Notes: a model not told the origin generated them from the sequence alone. A stretch of 20,301 bases of DNA from CAXYVC01 sp964292295 (GCA_964292295.1 CAXYVC010000039.1:1-20301); one strand, 5' to 3'; shown: positions 1 through 6,347, counted from the first letter of the stretch. Made by a program: numbers and translations.

Positions 1-223
1 GGCACGGTGCTCCCGCTCGGCCTGCGCCTCCGGCTTGGCCTTGCGGAGGGGGCCCTCTCACAACCCCCCGATCGCACCGTGCGCGGCACGGTGCTCCCGC
101 TCGGCCTGCGCCTCCGGCTTGGCCTTGCGGAGGGGGCCCTCTCACAACCCCCCGATCGCACCGTGCGCGGCACGGTGCTCCCGCTCGGCCTGCGCCTCCG
201 GCTTGGCCTTGCGGAGGGGGCCC
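1..223. repeat. 84-bp perfect tandem repeat, 2.65 copies
   Basis: Copies run 1-84, 85-168 and 169-223; the two full copies are identical and the third matches its first 55 bases before diverging. The array starts at or before the window edge, so the copy number is a minimum. Each unit junction forms a strong hairpin (GCACCGTGC, loop GCG, GCACGGTGC). Each unit also holds CCTCCG/CGGAGG arms (27-32 and 44-49) and G5/C5 runs. The unit is 28 codons long. Read on the minus strand in the rlmH frame it encodes a peptide with core RKAKPEAQAEREHRAAHGAI and a stop in every unit, so it is not a repeat protein. It begins about 3 bases beyond the rlmH stop codon. There are no unique spacers, so it is not a CRISPR. 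Its function is unknown. Confidence 0.95.
74..94. other. Perfect 9-bp hairpin at the repeat-unit junction
   Basis: GCACCGTGC at 74-82 pairs with GCACGGTGC at 86-94 around a 3-base loop. The same hairpin recurs at 158-178. It spans the boundary of adjacent 84-bp units, so every added unit adds one hairpin. No T-run follows on either strand, which argues against a classical intrinsic terminator for rlmH. Confidence 0.8.
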
Positions 224-225
224 CG

Positions 226-684
226 TTACTTGTGGTAGGTCTTGCCGCGGAGGATGGTGAAGGCGCGGTAGAGCTGCTCCAGCAGCATCACGCGCGCGAG
301 ATCGTGGGGGAAGGTCATGGGAGAGAGGCTGAGGCGCTCCTTCACTTCGCCCTTGAGGCCTGGGTCGAGGCCGTGGCTGGAGCCGAGCACGAAGGCAAGG
401 CTCTCGCCGCGGTCCATCCGGGCACCGAGCCAGGCGGCAAACGACTCGGAGCTTCGGGCGGGGCCCTCCGCGTCCAGGAGCACCGCGCAGCGCATACCGG
501 TGAGCTGGGTGCGGAAGCGCTCGGCCTCCTCCCGGAGGGCGCGCCCCGGTTCCCCGCGGCCCTCGGTGATCTCGGTCACGTCCATGCGGGCGTAGGCCCG
601 GAGCAGGCCGAGGTAGTGCTGCTCCAGCGCGCGGCAGCCATCGGATCGGGTCTTTCCCACTGTGAGGATTCGGATCGGATACAC
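226..684 (-). CDS. rlmH: 23S rRNA (pseudouridine1915-N3)-methyltransferase RlmH
   Basis: This SPOUT-class enzyme uses S-adenosylmethionine to methylate pseudouridine 1915 of 23S rRNA (E. coli numbering) in the assembled ribosome. The family start motif is seen as IRILTVGKT. The SAM knot region is LGSSHGLDP, and the C-terminus FPHDLARV...EQLYRA...GKTYHK matches the diagnostic RlmH end. I chose the GTG at 684 (152 residues) because the product then begins just before the conserved first strand and matches the usual length of about 155. GGGGAG lies 3 bases upstream, a little close. The alternative ATG at 723 adds 13 residues, has AGGAG 11 bases upstream, and would leave only 27 bp to the divergent gene. 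The second glycine of the usual GG in the knot is serine here. The gene stands alone, with the tandem repeat downstream. Confidence 0.93.
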   Translation of the reverse strand: MYPIRILTVGKTRSDGCRALEQHYLGLLRAYARMDVTEITEGRGEPGRALREEAERFRTQLTGMRCAVLLDAEGPARSSESFAAWLGARMDRGESLAFVLGSSHGLDPGLKGEVKERLSLSPMTFPHDLARVMLLEQLYRAFTILRGKTYHK

Positions 685-694
685 TGGCTCCCCG

Positions 695-731
695 TTGACA
701 GACCTTTCGATCGTGCCATTCATTCTGTCAA
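695..731. promoter_or_regulatory. Overlapping face-to-face promoter candidate / inverted repeat between rlmH and the lipoprotein gene
   Basis: TTGACAGA at 695-702 and TCTGTCAA at 724-731 form a perfect 8-bp inverted repeat. Each arm contains the exact -35 consensus TTGACA on its own strand. For the plus gene, ATTCAT at 718-723 lies 17 bases downstream of TTGACA as a weak -10. For rlmH, the expected -10 position near 708-703 holds only GAAAGG. The pair could instead be a symmetric operator. This reading fits best if rlmH starts at GTG 684. Confidence 0.4.
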
Positions 732-750
732 AAACTCCTGAGGAGGACCT

Positions 751-1524
751 ATGCACCCCACGCGTGTGTGGCTCTCGGCCTTCGGCGCCGCGGCCATCGT
801 CCTGACCCTGGCCTGCAAGCCCAAGGATCCCATCCCCACGAAGGCACCCGGCCCCCTGAAGGCCAGCGAGCCCCAGAAGGTGCTGGAGCACTTCGCCTAC
901 ATGTCCGTGCGGAAGGACCCCAAGGCCGCCGCCGTGCTCAGCCCCGCGGATGTCCCCGGCCTGACGCCCTACGCCAGCGCCTGGTGGTTCCACCGCCACG
1001 CGGGCGAGATGGGTGCTTCCCTTAGCGCCGAGGAGATCCAGCTCTTCGGCCTGGACAAGGCCAAGGAGCTGGGCCTGATCATGCCCGGCATCTCCAAGAA
1101 GGACTACCTGGACACGCGCAAGAAGGTGGACGAGAAGGCCCTTCCCTCCATGCCCGACGCCATGGCCCAGGTGGACGAGACCAAGATCGACGAACTGCCC
1201 AACGACAGCGCGGACAAGACCAACATCCGCAAGTGGGAGTACGACATCATCGCCCCCGCGGTACCCGCGCTGCTGGAGTCCGGCATCTACCGCATCGCCA
1301 AGGTGATTCCCGCCGAGGCCTATCCCAAGCTCACGGTGCAGGCCGTCAAGCCGGACGCCATGGACAAGGCCATCACCCAGGTCTACTACCAGTACGGGGA
1401 GAAGCTCGTGCTGCAGGTGAGCCTGAAGCCCAAGAAGGACGGCAACCTGGCGGTGGTGAACGTGCAGTTCAAGGTCGGCAAGGCGGCCTTCCAGAAGATC
1501 GCCGAGGCCGAGGGCGGCAAGTAG
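751..1524 (+). CDS. Lipoprotein of unknown function, first of two tandem paralogues
   Basis: The 257-residue product begins with a lipoprotein signal: a short charged start, a hydrophobic stretch and the lipobox LTLAC with Cys22, so it is probably lipid-anchored in the envelope. AGGAGG at 741-746 sits 4 bases before the ATG. The rest is soluble and rich in Lys, Asp and Ala. I recognise no characterised family. It aligns along its length with the next gene product: PQKVLEHFAYM with PQEVLQHLRYL, WWFHRHAGEM with RWFHDHAGQM, LSAEEI with LSAQEI, SGIYRIAKVIP with AGIYRLVKGVP, and FKVGKAAFQKIA with FKVSPRKLEQVA. The two therefore arose by duplication. It diverges from rlmH, and a strong hairpin follows the stop codon. 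Function cannot be inferred beyond an envelope location. Confidence 0.88.
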   Translation: MHPTRVWLSAFGAAAIVLTLACKPKDPIPTKAPGPLKASEPQKVLEHFAYMSVRKDPKAAAVLSPADVPGLTPYASAWWFHRHAGEMGASLSAEEIQLFGLDKAKELGLIMPGISKKDYLDTRKKVDEKALPSMPDAMAQVDETKIDELPNDSADKTNIRKWEYDIIAPAVPALLESGIYRIAKVIPAEAYPKLTVQAVKPDAMDKAITQVYYQYGEKLVLQVSLKPKKDGNLAVVNVQFKVGKAAFQKIAEAEGGK

Positions 1525-1540
1525 CCGCAGTCGCTTTTGT

Positions 1541-1572
1541 CCAAGCGGCCGGCCCCAGGGCCGGTCGCTTGG
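1541..1572. terminator. 14-bp hairpin between the two lipoprotein genes
   Basis: CCAAGCGGCCGGCC (1541-1554) pairs with GGCCGGTCGCTTGG (1559-1572), with one G-T pair and a CCAG loop. It lies 16 bases after the first stop codon. No T-run follows, so it may act as a weak or factor-assisted terminator or as an mRNA 3' stabiliser. Confidence 0.5.
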
Positions 1573-1612
1573 CGTACAGGCGGCGAAAGTGGTGATATGG
1601 AATGAGTAGCTC

Positions 1613-1641
1613 TTGGCAAACGGAGGGCGCTGTTCCACAAT
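1613..1641 (+). promoter_or_regulatory. Candidate sigma70-type promoter for the second lipoprotein gene
   Basis: TTGGCA at 1613-1618 (5 of 6 to consensus) is separated by exactly 17 bases from CACAAT at 1636-1641 (4 of 6). The predicted start near 1648 leaves a leader of about 19 bases that carries the ribosome binding site of the ATG at 1667. This suggests the second paralogue is transcribed independently of the first. Confidence 0.5.
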
Positions 1642-1666
1642 CATGGCAATCTCCGCGGGAGGAACC

Positions 1667-2431
1667 ATGCGCATCACCTCTTTCTGTGGACTGGCCCTGG
1701 CGGCGGCAGGGGTCTTCCTGGGCTGCGACTCCAAGACCGCGCAGCGCGTCGAGACCGCTCCCCTGGCCATCAAACAGCCCCAGGAGGTGCTCCAGCACCT
1801 GCGGTACCTGGGCCTGCGCCGGGACCTGAAGCAGCTTCCCGTGATGGCCGCGGTGGATCTGGGGGACCTGTACAACAACGGCCGCTGGTTCCACGACCAC
1901 GCCGGTCAGATGAACCTCACCCTCAGCGCCCAGGAGATCCGGGACCTCGGGGTGGAGCCCCTGCGGGAGATGGGCTACCTGGCCCCCGACACCTCCAAGA
2001 AGGCCCTCCAGGACGCCCTTGACCAGGTCCAGGCCAAGGCGCAGCCCAAGCTGTCGCAGGCCATGGAAGGCCTCGACCCCGAGAAGCTGGACAAGCTGCC
2101 GCTGGCCGGCGAAAAGGACGCGCGCCGCGCGGGAGACGCCGCACTGATCCAGAGCAAGTACCTGCGCCCCATGTTCTATGCGGGCATCTACCGCCTCGTG
2201 AAAGGGGTGCCCCCCGTCCTCTGGGATGCCTTCAGCGTGATGGACTCCCGCCCGAGCAAGGACAACACCCGCTGGCACGAGGTCTACCTGGGCCTCGAGG
2301 GCAAGCCGGTCCTCCAGCTCACGCTGACCCGCCAGCCCAACGGCACCCTGGGGATCATCTACATGTACTTCAAGGTGTCCCCGCGGAAGCTGGAACAGGT
2401 CGCCGCGCAGATGGAAGCCCGGGGAAAGTAG
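1667..2431 (+). CDS. Lipoprotein of unknown function, second of two tandem paralogues
   Basis: The 254-residue product starts at ATG 1667, chosen because GGGAGGA (1657-1663) precedes it and because the product then begins directly with a lipoprotein signal ending in the lipobox VFLGC, Cys20. Starts further upstream in the frame would put a useless non-hydrophobic stretch first. The mature part resembles the preceding gene product over nearly its whole length, with the most similar block being WFHDHAGQM-LSAQEI near residues 65-85. Most differences lie in the linker after the lipid anchor and in the Lys/Asp-rich middle. No known domain is recognised. It probably sits in the same envelope compartment as its paralogue. 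The gdh gene follows after 160 bp that hold two palindromes and a promoter candidate. Confidence 0.88.
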   Translation: MRITSFCGLALAAAGVFLGCDSKTAQRVETAPLAIKQPQEVLQHLRYLGLRRDLKQLPVMAAVDLGDLYNNGRWFHDHAGQMNLTLSAQEIRDLGVEPLREMGYLAPDTSKKALQDALDQVQAKAQPKLSQAMEGLDPEKLDKLPLAGEKDARRAGDAALIQSKYLRPMFYAGIYRLVKGVPPVLWDAFSVMDSRPSKDNTRWHEVYLGLEGKPVLQLTLTRQPNGTLGIIYMYFKVSPRKLEQVAAQMEARGK

Positions 2432-2460
2432 CACCGGTCTGCGTTCCGAGTGCTGTTCGT

Positions 2461-2509
2461 CACGATCGTGCGGGCCTTTTCCAACCCGCCCGCGGGTTGG
2501 AGCTATAGT
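2461..2509 (+). promoter_or_regulatory. gdh upstream region: two palindromes and a -10 candidate
   Basis: CACGATCGTG at 2461-2470 is a perfect 10-bp palindrome. CCAACCCG (2481-2488) and CGGGTTGG (2493-2500) form a perfect 8-bp stem with a CCCG loop. TATAGT at 2504-2509 is a good -10, but the position 17 bases upstream falls inside the second palindrome and shows no -35 consensus. This fits either a regulator bound over the -35 region or a weak hairpin terminator for the lipoprotein gene. Confidence 0.4.
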
Positions 2510-2591
2510 CGTGGCGTCCGGTGAAGGCCGTGACGCTCTGCCTGCCGCGCAGGCCCCTGATGATCCCCACTCATCACTCCATGGAGGCAAC

Positions 2592-3941
2592 ATGAGCCAG
2601 TACGTCAACGAAGTGCTCGAGGGCCTGAAGAAGAAGTACCCCTGGGAGACGCTCTTCATCCAGGCGGCCACCGAGATCCTCAACTCCCTGGCGCCTGTGG
2701 TCGAGGCCGACCCCAAGTACCGCAAGCACAAGGTGCTGGAGCGCCTCGTGGAGCCCGAGCGCATCGTGGCCTTCCGCGTGTGCTGGCAGGACGACAAGGG
2801 CGAGTACCAGATCAACAACGGCTGGCGCGTGCAGTTCAACAGCGCCATCGGGCCCTACAAGGGCGGCATCCGCTTCCACCCCAACGTCAACCTCGACACC
2901 CTGAAGTTCCTGGGCTTCGAGCAGATCCTGAAGAACAGCCTCACCAGCCTGCCCATGGGCGGCGGCAAGGGCGGCGCGAACTTCGACCCGGCGGGCAAGT
3001 CCGACGCCGAGATCATGCGCTTCTGCCAGGCCTTCATGAGCGAGCTCTTCCGCCACATCGGCGCCGACACGGACGTGCCCGCCGGTGACATCGGCGTGGG
3101 CGGTCGCGAAGTGGGCTACATGTTCGGCCAGTACAAGAAGCTCCGCAACGAGTTCACGGGCGTGCTGACCGGCAAGGGCCTGAACTGGGGCGGCAGCCTC
3201 ATCCGTCCCGAGGCCACCGGCTTCGGCGTCGTCTACTTCTGCGAGGAGATGCTGAAGACCAAGGGCCAGAGCCTGAAGGGCAAGCGCGTGGCCGTGTCCG
3301 GCTTCGGCAACGTGGCCTGGGGCGCCGTTCAGAAGGCCAACCACCTGGGTGCCAAGGTCGTGACCATCTCCGGCCCCGACGGCTACATCTACGACGAGGC
3401 CGGCATCGACCTCGAGAAGGCCGCCTACATGACGGAGATGCTGCGCACGAACCCCCGTTCCGTGGCTCCCTTCGCCGAGAAGTACAAGAGCGCCAAGTTC
3501 ATCGCAGGCAAGCGCCCCTGGGAGGCCAAGGTCGACGTGGCCCTGCCCTGCGCCATCCAGAACGAGCTGAACCTGGACGACGCCAAGGCCCTCTTCGCCA
3601 ACGGCTGCCAGGTCGTGACCGAAGGTTCCAACATGAGCTCCACCCTGGAGGCCGTGGAGTTCTTCATGGCCAACACCGGCAAGATCATGTTCAGCCCCGG
3701 CAAGGCTTCCAACGCCGGCGGCGTGGCCACCTCCGGCCTGGAGATGAGCCAGAACTCCATGCGCCTCGGCTGGACTGCTGAGGAGGTGGACCAGAAGCTC
3801 CACCAGATCATGATCAACATCCACAAGGCCTGCGTGGACGCCGCCGCCAAGTTCGGAACCCCCGGCAACTACGTGAACGGCGCCAACATCGCCGGCTTCC
3901 TCAAGGTCGCCGACGCCATGATCGACCAGGGCCTCGTCTAG
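2592..3941 (+). CDS. gdhA: Glutamate dehydrogenase, hexameric 450-residue type
   Basis: The enzyme interconverts glutamate with 2-oxoglutarate and ammonia in the cytoplasm. The product has 449 residues, the usual length of the small hexameric class. The N-terminal substrate domain shows GPYKGGIRFHP (Lys90), the active-site PMGGGKGG with Lys126, and DVPAGDIGVGGREVG near 161-175. The Rossmann domain follows with SGFGNVA at 236-242, and the C-terminus carries NAGGVATSG and NSMRLGWT. I chose ATG 2592 because GGAGG lies 4 bases upstream and the sequence between GTG 2511 and here has no family counterpart. Phe238, Pro262 and Asp263 (SGFGN and SGPDG) match the NAD-specific Clostridium symbiosum enzyme, whereas the NADP-specific E. 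coli enzyme has SGSGN. An NAD preference is therefore inferred, against the usual default label NADP-specific. A GC-rich hairpin follows. Confidence 0.95.
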   Translation: MSQYVNEVLEGLKKKYPWETLFIQAATEILNSLAPVVEADPKYRKHKVLERLVEPERIVAFRVCWQDDKGEYQINNGWRVQFNSAIGPYKGGIRFHPNVNLDTLKFLGFEQILKNSLTSLPMGGGKGGANFDPAGKSDAEIMRFCQAFMSELFRHIGADTDVPAGDIGVGGREVGYMFGQYKKLRNEFTGVLTGKGLNWGGSLIRPEATGFGVVYFCEEMLKTKGQSLKGKRVAVSGFGNVAWGAVQKANHLGAKVVTISGPDGYIYDEAGIDLEKAAYMTEMLRTNPRSVAPFAEKYKSAKFIAGKRPWEAKVDVALPCAIQNELNLDDAKALFANGCQVVTEGSNMSSTLEAVEFFMANTGKIMFSPGKASNAGGVATSGLEMSQNSMRLGWTAEEVDQKLHQIMINIHKACVDAAAKFGTPGNYVNGANIAGFLKVADAMIDQGLV

Positions 3942-3962
3942 CCCCGATCGTCCGCCGCAGGA

Positions 3963-3987
3963 AGGCCGGGGCCTCGCGCCCCGGCCT
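3963..3987 (+). terminator. GC-rich hairpin after gdhA
   Basis: AGGCCGGGGC (3963-3972) pairs perfectly with GCCCCGGCCT (3978-3987) around a 5-base loop, 21 bases after the gdhA stop codon. No T-run follows, so termination is probable from position and stem strength only. Confidence 0.6.
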
Positions 3988-4009
3988 CCGCCTGTACGCG
4001 CGGACGTGC

Positions 4010-4015
4010 TATCGT
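4010..4015 (+). promoter_or_regulatory. -10 element candidate for guaD with a near-leaderless start
   Basis: TATCGT at 4010-4015 fits a TAnnnT-type -10. It would place the transcript start near 4022, about 5 bases before the ATG at 4027. No Shine-Dalgarno sequence precedes that ATG, which fits a leaderless or nearly leaderless message. No -35 consensus is visible. Confidence 0.35.
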
Positions 4016-4026
4016 CACGCCCCGCC

Positions 4027-5364
4027 ATGCTGCTGCTCCGTGCCCACCTCCTGAGCCCCGTTCCGCCCAGCGCCCTGCGTGCGGTGGAGGACGGTCTCCT
4101 GGTGGTGGACGACCAGGGCCGCATCCGGGATCTCGGCCCCGCGGAGACCCTGCTGGCGGCCCATCCGGGGCATCCCGTGGAGGACTTGCGCCCCTGCTGG
4201 ATCCTGCCCGGGATGGTGGACCTGCACACCCACCTCCCGCAGCACGAGGCGGTGGCCATGGACGGCCTGGAGCTGCTGCCCTGGCTGGATACCTTCATCT
4301 TCCCCGCCGAGGCGCGCTTCGCGGATCCGGAGGTGGCCCGGGACGCGGCGGCCCGCTTCTTCCGCTCCCTGCTCTTCCGCGGCACCACCACCGCCGCGGT
4401 GTACCTCACCGTCCACGAGGCCGCCGCGGAGGCGGCCTTCCGGGAGGCCGAGCGCGCCGGCATCCGCGCCGTCCTCGGCAAGGTGATGATGGATTGCCGT
4501 TCCCCCCGCGGCCTGGAGGAGGACACGGCGCAGAGCCTGGCCGCCTCGGAGCGCCTCTGCGCCGCGTGGCACGGGCGCGACCACGGGCGCCTCGCCTATG
4601 CCTTCACGCCCCGCTTCGCCCCCACCTGCTCGCCGGAGCTCATGCGCGGGGCGGCCGCGCTGGCGGGGAAGTATGGCGCCTACGTGCAGACCCACCTGAG
4701 CGAGAACCTCCAGGAGGTGGCGCGGGTGGCGGAGCTCTTCCCCGAGGCCGCCAGCTACACCGACCTCTACCGCCGCATGGGGCTCCTCGGGCCGCGCACG
4801 CTGCTGGCCCACGGCATCCACCTGGCGCCGGAGGAACGGGCGATGGTCCGCGACGCGGGAGCTTCGGTGGTGCACTGCCCGCGCTCCAACGCCTTCCTGA
4901 AGAGCGGCGTCATGCCCCTCCGGCGCTGGATGGACGAGGGCCTCTCCCTCGGCCTCGGCACGGATGTGGGCGCAGGCCCGAGCCTCTCCCTCTGGGCCGA
5001 GGCGGCCTTCGCCTGCACGGCGTCCAAGCTGCGCTGGGCAGAGCGCCACAACCTCGCCGTCCGCCTGGGGGCGCACGCGGCGCTGCTGCGGGAGCTGGAC
5101 CTGGAGCCGGAGGCGCCGGTGGACCCGGTCCAGGCCTGGCACCTCGCCACCCTCGGAGGGGCCCGGGCCCTGGGCCTGGAAGACCGCATCGGCAGCCTGG
5201 AACCCGGCAAGGAGGCGGACCTCGTGGTGGTGGATCCGCGGGTGGTGGATCCCGCGGAGGCCCGCGGGGTGGAGGCGCCGGAGCGCATGCTCTCGCGGAT
5301 GCTCTACCGCGAGCACCCCGGCATGGTGCGGGCGGCGTACGTGCGGGGGCGGCGGTGCTGGTGA
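4027..5364 (+). CDS. guaD: Guanine deaminase
   Basis: This amidohydrolase-superfamily enzyme deaminates guanine to xanthine with release of ammonia, a step of purine salvage and breakdown. The 445-residue product shows the metal ligands in order: HTH at 67-69 followed by the guanine-deaminase-specific PQ, THLSEN with His223, LLAHGIHL with His262, and GLGTDVGAG with Asp313. GKVMMD (151-156), AFTPRFAPT (192-200) and HCPRSN (283-288) are typical of GuaD rather than of other amidohydrolases. LATLGGARALGL and GKEADLVV close the barrel. ATG 4027 was chosen over GTG 4006 because the family begins directly before the first strand; neither start has a clear ribosome binding site. The stop overlaps the next start by four bases (GTGA), so the DNA glycosylase gene is in the same operon. 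Confidence 0.94.
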   Translation: MLLLRAHLLSPVPPSALRAVEDGLLVVDDQGRIRDLGPAETLLAAHPGHPVEDLRPCWILPGMVDLHTHLPQHEAVAMDGLELLPWLDTFIFPAEARFADPEVARDAAARFFRSLLFRGTTTAAVYLTVHEAAAEAAFREAERAGIRAVLGKVMMDCRSPRGLEEDTAQSLAASERLCAAWHGRDHGRLAYAFTPRFAPTCSPELMRGAAALAGKYGAYVQTHLSENLQEVARVAELFPEAASYTDLYRRMGLLGPRTLLAHGIHLAPEERAMVRDAGASVVHCPRSNAFLKSGVMPLRRWMDEGLSLGLGTDVGAGPSLSLWAEAAFACTASKLRWAERHNLAVRLGAHAALLRELDLEPEAPVDPVQAWHLATLGGARALGLEDRIGSLEPGKEADLVVVDPRVVDPAEARGVEAPERMLSRMLYREHPGMVRAAYVRGRRCW

Positions 5365-5975
5365 CAGGAGGCCTGATCCCCCAGGCCTTCTTCCTGCGCC
5401 CGGTGGAGGTGGTGGCCCGGGAGCTCCTCGGGGCCTGCCTCTGCCGGGAGGGCGTGGTGCTGCGCCTCACGGAGGTGGAGGCCTACGGCGGTCCCGAGGA
5501 CAGCGCGAGCCACTGCCGCTTCGGGCGCACGGCACGCAACGCGCCCATGTGGTGCGCTGGCGGGCGTGCCTACGTGTTCGTCTGCTATGGCCTCCACGCC
5601 ATGCTCAACGTGGTGGCGGGTCCCGAGGGCGCGGGGGCTGCCGTGTTGCTGCGCGCTGCCGAGGTACTGGAGGGCCACGAACGCGTGCGCGAGCGCCGCG
5701 GAGGCCGGCTCGACCTCGCGGGCCCTGGGAAGCTGGCCCAGGCCCTTGCACTGGACCGCAGCTACAACGACCATCCGCTCTTCGAGGCAGGCGGTCTGGA
5801 GTTGCGAAAAGGCTACCCGCCCCGCGCGGTCCTTTGCGGCCCCCGGGTGGGCGTGGACTACGCGGAGCCCTGCGATCGGGAGCGCCCCTGGCGCTTCGCG
5901 GATGCGGAGGGCCCCCGTCCCGTCCAGGCCCGGAGCCTGGGGCCTCTCGAGTCCGAAGGGTTCCGAGGCGCTTGA
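5361..5975 (+). CDS. DNA-3-methyladenine glycosylase, AAG/MPG family
   Basis: The product removes alkylated purines such as 3-methyladenine, and often hypoxanthine, by cleaving the base-sugar bond, which starts base excision repair. The 204 residues match the bacterial AAG size. The active-site segment LTEVEAYGGPEDSASH carries Glu40 at the catalytic position, Tyr42 at the intercalating-loop-facing position and His51. GRAYVFVCYGLHAMLNVV (68-85) is the second hallmark, with Asn83. LAGPGKLAQAL (119-129) and PRVGVDYA...PWRFA (161-180) complete the fold. The GTG start at 5361 is placed by the GTGA overlap with guaD and implies translational coupling, since no ribosome binding site is seen. Another GTG at 5355 is possible. 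The pairing of purine deamination and purine-lesion repair is suggestive but may be chance. Confidence 0.92.
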   Translation: MTGGLIPQAFFLRPVEVVARELLGACLCREGVVLRLTEVEAYGGPEDSASHCRFGRTARNAPMWCAGGRAYVFVCYGLHAMLNVVAGPEGAGAAVLLRAAEVLEGHERVRERRGGRLDLAGPGKLAQALALDRSYNDHPLFEAGGLELRKGYPPRAVLCGPRVGVDYAEPCDRERPWRFADAEGPRPVQARSLGPLESEGFRGA

Positions 5976-5999
5976 CCATATCGCCTTGCGAGGTAAAAT
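5972..5999 (+). promoter_or_regulatory. Candidate sigma70-type promoter of the padR operon
   Basis: TTGACC at 5972-5977 (5 of 6) overlaps the glycosylase stop codon. It is followed after 16 bases by TAAAAT at 5994-5999 (5 of 6). The predicted start near 6006 gives a leader of about 15 bases with GGAGG at 6011-6015. This is the best-looking promoter in the window. PadR proteins often repress their own operon, but no ATGT-N8-ACAT-like operator was seen. Confidence 0.6.
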
Positions 6000-6020
6000 A
6001 CAGGCTAAACGGAGGCGACC

Positions 6021-6347
6021 ATGGACCGTGAAATGCTGAAGGGCAGTACGCCCCTGCTGCTCTTGTCCCTGCTTTCGGATGGTCCCATGTACGGCTACCA
6101 GATCATCGAGACGGTCCGGCAGCGCACGGACGGCACCTACACGCTGAAGGAGGGCGCCCTGTACCCAGCCCTGCACAAACTCGAGGCGGCCGAGTTCATC
6201 ACCTCCTACTGGCAGACCCAGCCGAACGGCCGCGACCGCCGCTACTACGCCCTGCTGCCCGCGGGCGAGGCCTTCCTCGCCGCCAAGAAGCAGGAGTGGA
6301 ACCGCTTCGTCGCCATGGTGGACGTTTTCGTCGGCCCACGCGCATGA
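6021..6347 (+). CDS. PadR-family transcriptional regulator
   Basis: This 108-residue protein is a short PadR winged-helix repressor. The N-terminal half LLLLSLLSDGPMYGYQIIE is the signature helix pair, and LKEGALYPALHKLEA holds the recognition helix. The wing follows as GRDRRYYALLPAGEAFL, and a short C-terminal helix probably dimerises. GGAGG sits 5 bases before the ATG. The stop overlaps the next start as ATGA, so the two genes are co-translated. Short PadR proteins coupled to a membrane protein with a helical N-terminal domain are a common pairing in acidobacteria and Firmicutes. The usual proposal is control of that partner or of transporter genes in response to envelope stress or toxic compounds. 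The effector is unknown. Confidence 0.93.
   Translation: MDREMLKGSTPLLLLSLLSDGPMYGYQIIETVRQRTDGTYTLKEGALYPALHKLEAAEFITSYWQTQPNGRDRRYYALLPAGEAFLAAKKQEWNRFVAMVDVFVGPRA

Noticed and set aside
1..223. CRISPR array
   Set aside because: The 84-bp units follow each other with no unique spacers, and no cas gene is present.
7..741. Open frame on the plus strand through the repeats and across rlmH (244 residues)
   Set aside because: It is antisense to rlmH, uses the repeat as Arg/Leu/Gly-rich sequence and shows no domain; it is a GC-driven shadow frame.
1631..1638. parS half-site TGTTCCAC before the second lipoprotein gene
   Set aside because: The other half does not match at all (1 of 8), and an 8-mer occurs by chance at low frequency.
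2574..4526. 650-residue open frame antisense to gdhA and guaD
   Set aside because: Both covered genes are certain and conserved; the antisense frame is low-complexity Val/Gly/His/Leu sequence typical of high-GC mirror frames.
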